Numbered from the stretch's first letter, positions 7,840 through 16,687 are shown. The stretch: 64,000 nucleotides of DNA from Streptomyces coelicoflavus (GCF_003112555.1 NZ_BEWB01000006.1:1-64000); one strand, 5' to 3'. Numbers and translations are program-made. Notes: generated from the letters alone by a model not told the origin.

Positions 7840-8727
7840 TCACGTGAACGCCCCCTTCGGCACCTCCACCACGCGGAAAGTCACCCACCGCCCCAGCCAC
7901 TCCCACCGTGCCGCGCACACGAACAGCAGGTACGGCGCCGGTACCCCGACCACCACGACCGCCCACATCGGCAGCGCCCAGCCCAGCTGGGACACGCACA
8001 GGCAGCAGGCGAGGAGGGCCGCTCCCGTACGGGCGAAGGCGAGCGCCGGTTCCGTCGTCGTACGGCGTGGGGCGGGCGACGACGGCTGCAAGCGGCCCGC
8101 GGCGAGACAGCCCAGGGCCGCACCCGCGTGCATTCCCCACAGGATGCCGCCCGGCAGGACGAGGGCGGGGGCGCCCGCGGCCGGGAAGCGGAAGCCGAGT
8201 CCGCAGGCCAGGCCCACCACAGCACCGGTCATAACGCCCGTGAGGACGGCGACGCCCGCCACATGGCTCCGCACCTGCTCGCTCAGGGTCTCTCCGGGAC
8301 GCACCGTACGGAAGACGGCCCCCGAGACGACCGCGTACACCGGCGTACCGATCACCAGCCCGACCGCCGCACCGAAGACGCCGCCGCTCTTGCCGGGACC
8401 GTCGGTGGGAGGGAACAGCCCCTCCGCCTGCCAGGCCACCGGAGCAAGGAGCAGGACGAGGAGCCAGTAGCCGGCGATCAGGGCCCAGCCCGCGCCGATC
8501 CGCGCCCCGCGCCTGCGCGCCACCGGTGTCTGCAGGAGTCCGGCCAGGGGCAGCGCGATCAGGGCCCAGACGAAGATGAACGCCTCGTCGGTCCGGCCCC
8601 GGTCCTCGGCCTTCGCCCGGGCCCACTCCAACAGTTCCGGCCGGGACACCGCCAACAGCACGGTCAGGGTGAGAGAGATCAGGCCCGCGACGACGCCTGT
8701 CACGGCGCGCAACCGGAGGTTCTTCAC
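7840..8727 (-). CDS. multi-pass membrane protein of unknown function
   Basis: 295 residues with some seven hydrophobic helices separated by short loops. It begins MKNLRLRAVTGVVAG and ends in a short tail after an RWVTF segment. No enzymatic or transport signature was seen. It lies four bases downstream of the lipoprotein gene 8732-9499 on the same strand and is likely co-transcribed with it. The domain is not one I recognise. Confidence 0.65.
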   Translation of the reverse strand: MKNLRLRAVTGVVAGLISLTLTVLLAVSRPELLEWARAKAEDRGRTDEAFIFVWALIALPLAGLLQTPVARRRGARIGAGWALIAGYWLLVLLLAPVAWQAEGLFPPTDGPGKSGGVFGAAVGLVIGTPVYAVVSGAVFRTVRPGETLSEQVRSHVAGVAVLTGVMTGAVVGLACGLGFRFPAAGAPALVLPGGILWGMHAGAALGCLAAGRLQPSSPAPRRTTTEPALAFARTGAALLACCLCVSQLGWALPMWAVVVVGVPAPYLLFVCAARWEWLGRWVTFRVVEVPKGAFT

Positions 8728-8731
8728 GGCA

Positions 8732-9499
8732 TCAACCCAGCTTCGCGTTCTGCGCCTTCACCACCGTGGGTGACAGCCTCGCGTCGCTCGGCCTGCCGTT
8801 GGCGATGGCCATGCCGTCGGCCGAGAAGTAGACGGCGAGGACGTCGCCGCTGCGGACCACCTCGCCGTGCAGGACGTGCTGGACGCCGCGGAACGTCATC
8901 GTGGACGTGTAGCCGAGCGACTCGTCGCCGGCCGGGGTGACCTTCTCCGCCGTGACGGAGTCGTACGGGCTCTCGTTGCCGTTCGCCTTGGCCGTGAAGC
9001 CGTCGCCGCACGCGTCCACCGCCTTCCGTACGTCGGCGAAGGCGGACTGCGCCTTCCCCGGGGCGTAGGACGCCAGGGTGACGTACGTGTAGGTGATGCC
9101 CCTGGTCAGCTGCGTCGGCGCGTCCGTCGGTCCCGAGGCCACCCGGGTCAGGTCGGCCTCGGGGGTGCCGAGCGGCAGTTGGTTCATGGCGTGGGCGAGG
9201 GGTGCGCAGGCGGGCTTGTCGACCGTCACCTCGTCGGCGGACTTGGCGAACACGAACTCGTCGGCCGGCTCGTCCACCTGGAAGCCGTCGGTGTCGGTCT
9301 TCGTGACGATCGTCGCGGCCAGGTGCTCCGCGGGGGAGGGGGCCTTGGCCGCGGTCGCGGATGCGCTTGTCCTCGACTTGTCGGTCGCGGGGTCCGGCTC
9401 CGAGTCGCCGCCGCACGCGGTGAGTGCGGTGAGGGACAGCAGGGACAGGGCGGCGAGGGCTGCCGATGAGGGGCGGTTCACGCGGTTCGCGCGGTTCAC
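8732..9499 (-). CDS. putative lipoprotein
   Basis: 255 residues with an N-terminal signal and lipobox LTAC (Cys29), then a Thr/Ser/Ala linker and an extracellular domain of about 200 residues with two Cys (around TVDKPACAPL and AVDACGDGF). The layout of a paired-Cys domain after a lipobox recalls PknH C-terminal-like sensor domains of actinobacterial lipoproteins, but that assignment is tentative. It is not related to the three-copy lipoprotein family in this window. Same strand as its neighbours on both sides; probably an operon 10455 to 7840. Confidence 0.7.
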   Translation of the reverse strand: MNRANRVNRPSSAALAALSLLSLTALTACGGDSEPDPATDKSRTSASATAAKAPSPAEHLAATIVTKTDTDGFQVDEPADEFVFAKSADEVTVDKPACAPLAHAMNQLPLGTPEADLTRVASGPTDAPTQLTRGITYTYVTLASYAPGKAQSAFADVRKAVDACGDGFTAKANGNESPYDSVTAEKVTPAGDESLGYTSTMTFRGVQHVLHGEVVRSGDVLAVYFSADGMAIANGRPSDARLSPTVVKAQNAKLG

Positions 9500-9537
9500 G
9501 GGTGCTCCGTTGCTTCGTGGGTGGGGGAGGAGTGGGG

Positions 9538-10455
9538 TCAGTGGTGGTCGTCGAGCAGCGCGCGCAACTGCGGGGAGAGTTCCGGTACGCGTGCGCCCGC
9601 TGCCTGCGCCGCCTCCAGCGCTGTGACGTACTTCAGGGCCTCCTCGCGCAACTCCTCCTTCTCACGGCCCTGGCGACGGCCCGCCAGCCAGATCCAGACA
9701 GCCACGGGAACGAGGAGGAGGGCCGCGTACCCGACCGCGGTGCCCACGGTGACGGCCCAGGTCACGCCACCCGCGCCGGCGAGGAACAGGAGGCAGCCCG
9801 TTTCGTCGTGCCAGCCGCCCGCGTCCGCCATGTGCTCGTAGTGCGAGACGGCCGAGGGCTTCGGCGGTACGGATACGGATACGGAAGCGGGCGCCGGGGT
9901 TGATGGTGCCGGTGCCGGTGCCGAGTCCGGTGGCGCGTCCGAGGGGGCTTGCGGTGCCGGCTCCACCGGCGGGTACGTCGGGATCGGGGCCGCGCCCTTC
10001 CCGCCTCCGCCCGTCGTCCGGCCCTCCAGCCACGGCGGTATGTGTGCCAGCGGGATGCCGTGGGCGCGGGCGATGCCGAGGACCTCGCGGTAGCCGGCCA
10101 AGGGGCCGTTGCGCAGTGCCTGCTTCCATTGGGCTCGCGCGTGTACGAGCAGGGCCGCGCCGACGACCGTCAGGGCGCCCGCGGCTCCCAGTACGGCGAA
10201 CAGGTGGGCGTCCAGCGCCGGGGACAGCGGGATCCCGAACGGCAGGAACATGCCCGCCATCAGCGTCAGCAGCCCCAGATAGGCCGCCGGCCGGCGTTGT
10301 TCCGTCTCCAGGGACTTGCGGCGTTCGGCCAGCAGCGCCGTCACGGCCGCGTCGTCGGTGTAGTCGACGCCGTACCGGGCGCCGATGTCCCGCGCGGCCT
10401 CCCGTACCCGGGTGTCCGACCTCAACGCCGCCCCGCTCACCGGAAGTAGACCCAT
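9538..10455 (-). CDS. membrane protein with Pro/Ala-rich linker
   Basis: 305 residues. After a charged N-terminal region come two membrane helices at about 58-75 and 85-105. A roughly 50-residue linker dominated by Pro, Ala and Ser follows, then a second hydrophobic hairpin near 220-265 and a charged C-terminal helix. Family unknown. It is the first gene of the minus-strand set 10455-7840, and its start faces the Tad operon across a 522-base non-coding stretch. Confidence 0.6.
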   Translation of the reverse strand: MGLLPVSGAALRSDTRVREAARDIGARYGVDYTDDAAVTALLAERRKSLETEQRRPAAYLGLLTLMAGMFLPFGIPLSPALDAHLFAVLGAAGALTVVGAALLVHARAQWKQALRNGPLAGYREVLGIARAHGIPLAHIPPWLEGRTTGGGGKGAAPIPTYPPVEPAPQAPSDAPPDSAPAPAPSTPAPASVSVSVPPKPSAVSHYEHMADAGGWHDETGCLLFLAGAGGVTWAVTVGTAVGYAALLLVPVAVWIWLAGRRQGREKEELREEALKYVTALEAAQAAGARVPELSPQLRALLDDHH

Positions 10456-10692
10456 CCGTGCCCCCCGACCCCGTTCCCTCTGCGTACTCGCCCCGTCACT
10501 GACCCGTCACCGATCCGAGCGAAGATCATGGCACGGGCCGTCGGATCCCTCGTGAGTGAATCGTGCAGGGGTCATGGGTGCACCGTGACGAACCGCACGT
10601 GCGGGGCGGCCGGCCCTGGTCCTCATCGGTTCGCGCGAGCACAGTGGGAGGGGTGCTCGGCGGGGCCGTGCTCAAGGGGGTTCCGCGGGCGT

Positions 10693-10898
10693 GAAGTTGC
10701 AGATGAATAACGGTGGGCGGGGTGTCTGGGCAGGGGGTGGGCGTGCCTTGAGGGGCTTATGTGCGGCTGATACGGTGCGATGGCTTGACACTCGCCTTAC
10801 TGCTGGTTAATCGCCCAGGTCGGGCGGGTGCGTCAGGGGATGCCCCGGGACGTCACCGGTCGGGCGGGCGCGGGCGAAGTGTCCGAAATTGCAGATGA
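10693..10898 (+). repeat. direct repeat GAARTTGCAGATGA, two copies 192 bases apart
   Basis: GAAGTTGCAGATGA at 10693-10706 and GAAATTGCAGATGA at 10885-10898 differ by one base. One lies upstream and one downstream of the candidate promoter. The spacing suits a looped operator pair, but no regulator is identified. Confidence 0.5.
10785..10813 (+). promoter_or_regulatory. candidate promoter of the Tad operon
   Basis: TTGACA at 10785-10790, a 17-base spacer, then TAATCG at 10808-10813. The -35 element matches the housekeeping consensus exactly; the -10 element is imperfect. It points toward the CpaB-like gene and would give a leader of about 160 bases containing the direct-repeat copy and the inverted repeat. 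Confidence 0.45.
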
Positions 10899-10903
10899 TT
10901 CTG

Positions 10904-10932
10904 CCCACTTGGTCGATCGGCGCCCAAGTGGG
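10904..10932 (+). promoter_or_regulatory. perfect 9-bp inverted repeat before the CpaB-like gene
   Basis: CCCACTTGG at 10904-10912 and CCAAGTGGG at 10924-10932, with an 11-base spacer. It lies 45 bases before the GTG start, in the presumed leader. It could be an operator or an RNA hairpin; there is no U-tract after it. Confidence 0.5.
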
Positions 10933-10977
10933 TGCGTGGCAGACGATTTCTTTCTTGGTTGTACGGGGAGCGGTTGC

Positions 10978-11691
10978 GTGAAGATCCAGGAGCGTACGGG
11001 GGCGGGCGCGGGACGTTCCGCGGCTCCGGCTCAGCCGTCGGTCGGTGACCGGCTTCCCAGCCCTCCTCGCGAGCGCAAGCCGGCGCTGGCCGCGCTGGCG
11101 GTGCTGCTGATCCTGCTGGGCGCGCTGGGCGCGACGATGCTCGTGCTGCAGGTCGGTGACCGGGTCGAGGTCGTCAAGGTGACGGCCGACATCCAGGCGG
11201 GCGAGTCCGTCGGTGACAACGTCACGTCCGTGATGGTGGCCGCCGACGACAGCATCAAGTACGTGGAGTGGACGAAGGTCAAGGCCCTCAAGAAGCTGAA
11301 GGCCAAGTCCCCGATCTACGCGGGCACGGTCGTGGTGGGGCAGATGTTCGGGGCCAAGGAGCAAGTCCCCGCCGGCAAGGCGTCCGTCGGTCTGGCGCTC
11401 AAGGAGGGCCAGTACTACGCCGACATCAAGGGCGGTGACACGGTCGCCGCGTACCGCGTCGGTACCAGTGGCTCCAGCAGCTCGGACTCGTCCGACAAGG
11501 ACTCCTCGTCGTCGTCCGGCAACGGTCTCATCGCGACCGCCTCCGTGGAGAGGGTCAAGGGCGAGAGCGACGCCACCGTGAGCACCGGCAGCAAGTCCAT
11601 CACCCTCCTGGTCGACGAAGGTGAGGCGGCCGCGCTCGCGTCGGCCTCGTCCGCCGGCGAGGTCGCCCTCGTGCGCGTTCCCGCCAAGTAG
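10978..11691 (+). CDS. CpaB-like (RcpC) SAF-domain pilus assembly protein
   Basis: 237 residues. A disordered N-terminal tail precedes one membrane helix (ALAALAVLLILLGALGATML). An exported SAF-type domain follows, in which DIQAGESVGDNVTSVMVAADD and SPIYAGTVVVGQMF are the typical strands. A Ser/Asp-rich loop and a C-terminal domain ending ALVRVPAK complete it. CpaB/RcpC proteins help stabilise the Tad secretion apparatus outside the membrane. GTG at 10978 has GGGGAG eight bases upstream and is preferred to in-frame upstream codons. First gene of the Tad operon. Confidence 0.8.
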   Translation: MKIQERTGAGAGRSAAPAQPSVGDRLPSPPRERKPALAALAVLLILLGALGATMLVLQVGDRVEVVKVTADIQAGESVGDNVTSVMVAADDSIKYVEWTKVKALKKLKAKSPIYAGTVVVGQMFGAKEQVPAGKASVGLALKEGQYYADIKGGDTVAAYRVGTSGSSSSDSSDKDSSSSSGNGLIATASVERVKGESDATVSTGSKSITLLVDEGEAAALASASSAGEVALVRVPAK

Positions 11692-11709
11692 AAGGCGACC
11701 GAAGAAGCC

Positions 11710-12588
11710 ATGGCTCTCATCGCCCTCGCCGCTGACAAGGGTTCGCCCGGCGTCACCACCGCTGCCGTCGCCCTCGCGGCGGTCTGGCCGCGCCGTGTCC
11801 TGCTCGCCGAGGCCGATCCGGCGGGCGGCGACCTGGTGTACCGGTCCGCCGCCGCGCACGGCGGACCGCTGAACCCGAACACCGGCATGCTGTCGATCGC
11901 CGCGACCGCCCGCCGCGGCCTCGTGCCCGACCAGCTCTGGGACCACGTACAGCCGCTCAGCGGCGGCCTCGAGGTCCTCGTCGGACTCGGCATCTCCGAG
12001 CAGGCCGCCGGGCTCGCGGGCCTGTGGCCCACCCTCGGCCGGGCCTTCGCCTCCCTCGCCGACTCCCCGAACGCCCCCGCCGACGTCCTCGCCGACTGCG
12101 GCCGGATCAGCGGGGACTCCCCGGCGACCGAGCTGTTCCCGCACGCCTCGCTCGTCCTGCTCCTCTCCCGTACCGAGCCGGAGGCCATCGCCCGGGTCCG
12201 GGACCGTGCCGCCGCGCTGTCCAACAAGCTGCACGGCGGATCGCGCGGGGCCTCGAGCCTCGGTCTGCCGCTGATCGGTGTCGTGCTCGTCGCCGACACC
12301 AACAACGCCGCCAAGCTCTCCGGCCAGGTCAACGACATGCTGGTGCACGCCCAGACCGGCGCCCGCGTGGTCGGCACCATCGCCGACGACCCGGCCGGCG
12401 CCGACCAGTTGGCCGGGCGCAGGCGCGGGCGGCTGGAGAAGTCGCTGCTCATCCGCTCGGCCCGCAAGGTCACCTCGGACCTGTACCAGCAGTTCGGCGC
12501 CGCCTGGTCCGTGCCCGGCGGACCCACGGGCGCGACCGGCCCCGTCGGTCCGGCCGGCATGTCCGGCCACGCGGGGGCCGGGCGATGA
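11710..12588 (+). CDS. TadZ/CpaE-like MinD-type protein with collagen-like tail
   Basis: 292 residues of the ParA/MinD fold. The deviant P-loop is KGSPGVTT (residues 10-17), and a LLAEADPAGGD switch-like segment follows. TadZ/CpaE proteins localise the pilus machine to a site in the cell, and the gene order supports that role. The signature Gly at the second position of the P-loop is kept, but the following residues S-P differ from the usual G-x, so ATP turnover may be altered. The last 20 or so residues contain GPTGATGPVGPAG, a collagen-like Gly-x-y run. The ATG overlap with the next gene is four bases. Confidence 0.8.
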   Translation: MALIALAADKGSPGVTTAAVALAAVWPRRVLLAEADPAGGDLVYRSAAAHGGPLNPNTGMLSIAATARRGLVPDQLWDHVQPLSGGLEVLVGLGISEQAAGLAGLWPTLGRAFASLADSPNAPADVLADCGRISGDSPATELFPHASLVLLLSRTEPEAIARVRDRAAALSNKLHGGSRGASSLGLPLIGVVLVADTNNAAKLSGQVNDMLVHAQTGARVVGTIADDPAGADQLAGRRRGRLEKSLLIRSARKVTSDLYQQFGAAWSVPGGPTGATGPVGPAGMSGHAGAGR

Positions 12589-13892
12589 CCGCTGTCGACC
12601 ACTCGTTGGTCAAGCGGTTCCGGCAGGACGCCGGTGACCGCATCGCCGAGCAGCGCCGCCAGGACCAGGCCGGCGGCGTCACCCCGATGTCCACCGAGGA
12701 CGAACGGCACTACGCCCGCGCCGTCATCGCGCAGATACTCGAGGAGTACGCCCGCGCCGAGATCAACGCCGGGCGTACGCCGCTGGACGCGGAGACCGAG
12801 GAGGCGTACGCGGCCGCCGTGCACGCCGCGCTGTTCGGCGTGGGGCGGCTCCAGCCGCTCCTCGACGATCCCGAGGTCGAGAACATCGACATCAACGGCT
12901 GCGACCACGTCTTCGTCGGTTACGCCGACGGGCGCGAGGTACGCGGCGAGCCGGTCGCCGAGACCGACGAGGAACTCATCGAGCTGATCCAGATCCTCGG
13001 CGCCTACTCGGGCCTCTCCTCCCGCCCCTTCGACTCCGCCAACCCGCAGCTGGACCTGAGGCTGCCGGACGGTTCGCGTCTGTCGGCGGTCATGGACGTC
13101 GCCAGGCGCCCCGCGCTCTCCATCCGCCGCGCGCGTCTGGGCAAGGTCTTCATCTCCGACCTGGTCGGCAACGGCACCCTCACCCCCGAGCTGGGCCACT
13201 TCCTGGCCTGCGCGGTCCGGGCCCGCAAGAACATCATGATCGCCGGCGCCACCAACGCCGGCAAGACGACGCTGCTGCGCGCCCTCGCCAACGAGATCCC
13301 GCCGCATGAGCGGTTGATCACCGTCGAACGGGCACTGGAACTCGGCCTCGACACCTTCCCCGAACTCCACCCCAACGTCGTGGCGTTCGAGGAGCGGCTG
13401 CCCAACTCCGAGGGCCAGGGCACCATCAGCATGGCGGAACTGGTCCGCCGTTCGCTGCGCATGAACCCCTCCCGCGTCATCGTCGGCGAGGTGCTCGGCG
13501 ACGAGATCGTCACCATGCTGAACGCGATGTCGCAGGGCAACGACGGCTCGCTCTCCACGATCCACGCCAACAGCTCGCACGAGGTCTTCAACCGCATCTC
13601 CACGTACGCCCTCCAAGCGACGGAGCGGCTGCCGATCGAGGCCAGCCAGATGCTGGTGGCCGGCGCCGTCAACTTCGTCGTCTTCGTCCAGCGGCGCAAC
13701 GACTTCCAGAGCGGCGGCCGCCTCCAGCGCATGGTCACCTCGGTCCGCGAGGTCAACGGCGTCGACGGCCGTGTGCTGTCCAGCGAGGTGTTCGCCGAGG
13801 CGGCCGACGGCCAGGTCGTACCGCACGCCCCCATCGCCTGCCTGGAGGAACTCATCGCCTACGGCTACCGGCCCAACGGAACGTGGGGGTGA
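12585..13892 (+). CDS. tadA: TadA/CpaF-family pilus assembly ATPase
   Basis: 435 residues; the secretion ATPase that powers Flp pilus assembly. An N-terminal helical region is followed by the CpaF N-domain and the RecA-like core. The core carries Walker A GATNAGKT (221-228), an Asp-box region ending ERLPNSEGQG, a Walker B area RVIVGEVLGDE, and the His-box segment STIHANS. Walker B has VGEV rather than the common GEIR but keeps the acidic residue. The ATG at 12585 overlaps the previous stop by four bases. It acts at the cytoplasmic face with the TadB/TadC-like membrane platform encoded next. Confidence 0.9.
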   Translation: MTAVDHSLVKRFRQDAGDRIAEQRRQDQAGGVTPMSTEDERHYARAVIAQILEEYARAEINAGRTPLDAETEEAYAAAVHAALFGVGRLQPLLDDPEVENIDINGCDHVFVGYADGREVRGEPVAETDEELIELIQILGAYSGLSSRPFDSANPQLDLRLPDGSRLSAVMDVARRPALSIRRARLGKVFISDLVGNGTLTPELGHFLACAVRARKNIMIAGATNAGKTTLLRALANEIPPHERLITVERALELGLDTFPELHPNVVAFEERLPNSEGQGTISMAELVRRSLRMNPSRVIVGEVLGDEIVTMLNAMSQGNDGSLSTIHANSSHEVFNRISTYALQATERLPIEASQMLVAGAVNFVVFVQRRNDFQSGGRLQRMVTSVREVNGVDGRVLSSEVFAEAADGQVVPHAPIACLEELIAYGYRPNGTWG

Positions 13893-13899
13893 GACGGAC

Positions 13900-14967
13900 A
13901 TGAGCCACACGCACCACATGACGCACGACACGACCGCACTCGCGGCACTGGACTCGCTCGGCTCCATGGGCGGACTGTTCTCCACCACGGTCATGTACGC
14001 GCTCGGCTGCGGCGTCGCCGTCGGCGGCGGCCTCGCCCTGTTCCTGGTCGCCGTACGCGGACTGCCCGCCAAGCCCGAACACGAGAAGCGGCAGGCCAGC
14101 GAGCGGGTCAACGAGCTGGTCCGCTGGGCCGGACGGCGCGGTTCGGCCGCGGCCCTCGTCGGTCTCGTCGTCCTGCTCCTGACCCGCTGGGCGGTGCTCG
14201 GCATCGCGGCCGGTGTCCTCGTCTTCTTCTGGGACCGCCTCTTCGGCGGCGCCGCCGAGGAACGCGCCGCCATGAAGCGGGTCGAGGCACTCGCCTCCTG
14301 GACGGAGTCGCTGCGCGACACGATCGCGGGCGCGGTCGGCCTGGAGCAGGCCATCCCCGCCTCGGCCCGCGCCGCCGCCCCGGTCCTGCGCCCCCACCTG
14401 GACGCCCTCGTCGACCGGCTGCGCTCGCGCACCCCGCTGCCCGACGCGCTCCAGCACCTCGCCGACGAGATCGACGACGCGTCCGCCGACATCATCGTCG
14501 CCGCCCTCATCCTCAACGCGCGGCTGCGCGGCCCCGGTCTGCGCCAGGTCCTCGGCGCGCTCGCCAAGTCGGCGCGCGAGGAGGTCGACATGCGCCAGCG
14601 CGTGATGGCCCAGCGCGCCTCGACCCGCCGCTCCGTGCAGATCGTGGTCGCGGTGTCGGTGCTCTTCGTCCTCGGCCTGTCCATCTTCAACCGGGACTTC
14701 GTCGAGCCGTACAGCTCGCCCGTCGGCCAGCTCGTCCTGGCCTGCGTGTGCGGTCTGTTCGCGCTGGGCTTCTGGTGGATGCGCAAGCTGTCGACCATCG
14801 AGACGCCGGAGCGCTTCCTGGTCCGGGACGGCTCCGACGTCCAGTTCGTGCGCCCGCGCACGCCGGGCCGGCCCGGCGCCTCCGGCCAGCCGGGACAGCC
14901 CGTACAGCGACTGCCGCAACCGTCACAGCCGTCGCCCGCGTCTGGGGACGAGGGGGTACGACGATGA
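13900..14967 (+). CDS. tadB: TadB-like inner membrane platform protein
   Basis: 355 residues of the type II secretion F family. Two N-terminal helix groups (about 23-48 and 75-110), a cytoplasmic GspF-like four-helix domain (SWTESLRDTIAGAVGLEQAI onward), and two C-terminal helices (about 245-290), then a Pro/Gln-rich tail. TadB with TadC forms the platform on which the TadA ATPase works. The ATG at 13900 follows GGGGTGAGACGGAC; in-frame codons upstream lie inside tadA. A His-rich start (MSHTHHMTH) is notable. Seven bases separate it from tadA. Confidence 0.85.
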   Translation: MSHTHHMTHDTTALAALDSLGSMGGLFSTTVMYALGCGVAVGGGLALFLVAVRGLPAKPEHEKRQASERVNELVRWAGRRGSAAALVGLVVLLLTRWAVLGIAAGVLVFFWDRLFGGAAEERAAMKRVEALASWTESLRDTIAGAVGLEQAIPASARAAAPVLRPHLDALVDRLRSRTPLPDALQHLADEIDDASADIIVAALILNARLRGPGLRQVLGALAKSAREEVDMRQRVMAQRASTRRSVQIVVAVSVLFVLGLSIFNRDFVEPYSSPVGQLVLACVCGLFALGFWWMRKLSTIETPERFLVRDGSDVQFVRPRTPGRPGASGQPGQPVQRLPQPSQPSPASGDEGVRR

Positions 14968-15887
14968 ACCTGACCATGCCGGTCCTGGTCGGCGCCGTTA
15001 TCGGCCTGGGCATCTACGTCCTGGTCCGCGCCCTGATGCCGAGCAGACGCAGCCCGGTCCAGCAGGTCGCCCGGATCGACGCGATGCGGGCGCGCGGGGC
15101 GGCGTACGAGTCGTCGTCGCGCACGGCGCAGGACACCGGCCGTCTCGGCTCGCTGCGGGCACGGATCGGCGCCCGCGTCGCCGAGTTGTACCTCCAGCAG
15201 GGCTGGCAGCAGCGCTCGCTGCGCGCGGACCTGGCGGTGCTCGACCGCAGCTGGGAGAAGTTCCTGGCGACGAAGGTGCTGCTGGCCGTGGGCGGTCTGT
15301 TCTTCGGCCCGCTGCTGTTCGCGATCGTCTGGCAGCTGGGTTTCGGCGACAGCCCGATCATCCCGGTCTGGCTGGCCCTGCTCTGTGCGGCGCTCTTCTT
15401 CTTCCTCCCCGACCTGGAGGTACGCCGGGACGCCGCCGACAAGCGCCGTGACCTGCGGCGCGTGATCGGTGCCTATCTGGACCTGGTCTCCATGAGCCTG
15501 GCCGGCGGCCGGGGTCTGCCGGAGGCCCTGATGGCGGCGGCGGAGGTGTCGGACGGCTGGGCGACCCACCGCATCCGCAACGCCCTGTCCGACGCCCGCA
15601 TCACGGGCATCAGCCAGTGGCAGGCGCTGGGCCAGCTCGGCGAGGACCTGGGCGTCGAGGAACTCAAGGACCTCTCCGCCTCGCTCGCCCTGGTGGCGGA
15701 CGACGGCGCCAAGGTCCGCGAGTCCCTGTCCTCCCGCGCCGAGACCATGCGCCACCGCGAACTCGCCGAGATCGAGGGCAGCGCGGGTGAGAAGTCCCAG
15801 TCGATGCTCGTGGCCCAGCTCCTGCTGTGCGCCGGGTTCCTGGTGTTCCTGATCTACCCGGCGGCGATGCGGGTGTTTCAGGTGTGA
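14964..15887 (+). CDS. tadC: TadC-like inner membrane platform protein
   Basis: 307 residues, GspF-type fold. One N-terminal helix, a central hydrophobic pair at about 95-135, and the conserved cytoplasmic helical domain (GAYLDLVSMSLAGGRGLPEAL). It closes with a C-terminal helix (MLVAQLLLCAGFLVFLIYPAAM). The ATG overlaps the tadB stop by four bases, matching the tight tadB-tadC coupling in other loci. It forms the membrane platform with TadB. Confidence 0.85.
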   Translation: MNLTMPVLVGAVIGLGIYVLVRALMPSRRSPVQQVARIDAMRARGAAYESSSRTAQDTGRLGSLRARIGARVAELYLQQGWQQRSLRADLAVLDRSWEKFLATKVLLAVGGLFFGPLLFAIVWQLGFGDSPIIPVWLALLCAALFFFLPDLEVRRDAADKRRDLRRVIGAYLDLVSMSLAGGRGLPEALMAAAEVSDGWATHRIRNALSDARITGISQWQALGQLGEDLGVEELKDLSASLALVADDGAKVRESLSSRAETMRHRELAEIEGSAGEKSQSMLVAQLLLCAGFLVFLIYPAAMRVFQV

Positions 15888-15944
15888 CTCAGCTCCTCCA
15901 GCTCCGAGCCGCTTCCAGAATCTGATTCGAGAGGACACATCACC

Positions 15945-16196
15945 ATGAACGGACGGAACTTCCGCACCGGTATCCCGGCCGTGGACTTCCTGGTCACCTT
16001 CCTTCAGGGCCGCGTCGAGCGCGCCCGCTCCGGCGAACTCGACCGCGGCGCGTCCGCCGTCGAGTGGGTCATCATCTCGGCGGTCGTCGTCGCGATCGTC
16101 GGCGTGGTGGCCGCCATCATCAGCCAGGCGCTGGACAAGGGCGCCACCAAGGTCGGCGAGTGCATCGAGGGCGCCGACGCGAGTGGCACCTGCTGA
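15945..16196 (+). CDS. flp: Flp-type pilin
   Basis: 83 residues. A basic leader ends in a prepilin cleavage site, then the helix GASAVEWVIISAVVVAIVGV. Cleavage after Gly gives A-S-A-V-E-W: Glu at +5 is kept, while the usual aromatic Tyr/Phe at +6 is Trp. It is the candidate major subunit of the Tad pilus, processed by the peptidase at 27803-28576. A GAGAGGA lies 10 bases before the ATG. Two Cys near the C-terminus could form a disulphide. It stands 57 bases after tadC, the largest gap inside the operon, so separate or boosted expression is possible. Confidence 0.85.
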   Translation: MNGRNFRTGIPAVDFLVTFLQGRVERARSGELDRGASAVEWVIISAVVVAIVGVVAAIISQALDKGATKVGECIEGADASGTC

Positions 16197-16225
16197 GGCC
16201 GGACGGACGTACGGGGTACACGGGG

Positions 16226-16687
16226 ATGCCGGCAAGCGTGCTCGGACGGGTACGCCGCAGGGTGGAGACGGCGCGTGAAGCGGCGGCCACCCGCGGCGAT
16301 TCCGGCATGACCGCGATCGAGTTCGTGTTCCTCACGCCGGTCCTGTTCTTCATGATCTTCGCGACGGTGCAGTTCGGTCTGTACTTCTTCGCCGACCACG
16401 TGGCACAGGCGGCGGCCCAGGCGGGCGCCCGCAAGGCCCGCGCGACGGCGCACGACCAGCCCGGCGGCTGGCGGGGCGAGGCGCGGGACGTGGTCGACAG
16501 CTACATCCGCCAGCTGGGCCCCCAGCTGGTCCTGGGGCCGGACGTGAAGATGCTCCAGCCCGAACAGGACACGGTCGGCGTGGAGATCACGGCCCGGGTC
16601 CCGACGGTCTTCCCGGGCCTGGACCTGACGGTGCACGCGCAGTCGACGGGACCGGTGGAACGGTTCGTACAGGAGGGGGAGAACTAG
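16226..16687 (+). CDS. TadE-like pseudopilin
   Basis: 153 residues. The leader ends GDSG, followed by the TadE helix MTAIEFVFLTPVLFFMIFAT. Cleavage after Gly would leave Glu at +5 and Phe at +6, the classical prepilin pattern. The rest is a small extracellular domain without Cys. TadE proteins are minor subunits or pseudopilins needed for pilus biogenesis. ATG at 16226 has only a weak GGGG upstream; in-frame codons farther upstream overlap the pilin gene. Ends in TAG, which overlaps the next GTG by one base. Confidence 0.8.
   Translation: MPASVLGRVRRRVETAREAAATRGDSGMTAIEFVFLTPVLFFMIFATVQFGLYFFADHVAQAAAQAGARKARATAHDQPGGWRGEARDVVDSYIRQLGPQLVLGPDVKMLQPEQDTVGVEITARVPTVFPGLDLTVHAQSTGPVERFVQEGEN

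Larger units (their letters stand above)
10456..10977. other. 522-base non-coding region upstream of the Tad operon
   Basis: No convincing gene. It separates the divergent gene at 10455 from the CpaB-like gene at 10978. It holds a candidate promoter (10785-10813), a 14-base direct repeat (10693-10706 and 10885-10898), and a perfect 9-bp inverted repeat (10904-10932). Together these make it the likely control region of the pilus operon. The first half (10456-10680) shows nothing specific. Confidence 0.6.

Noticed and set aside
8732..9499. Fourth copy of the lipoprotein family
   Set aside because: It has a lipobox but none of the shared RP..LP, RYY or C.D...Y.K motifs, and no secreted partner follows.
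11415..16235. Very long antisense open frame opposite the Tad genes
   Set aside because: It mirrors real genes in a GC-rich genome, where the complement of high-GC codons lacks stops; no ribosome site and no protein-like composition.
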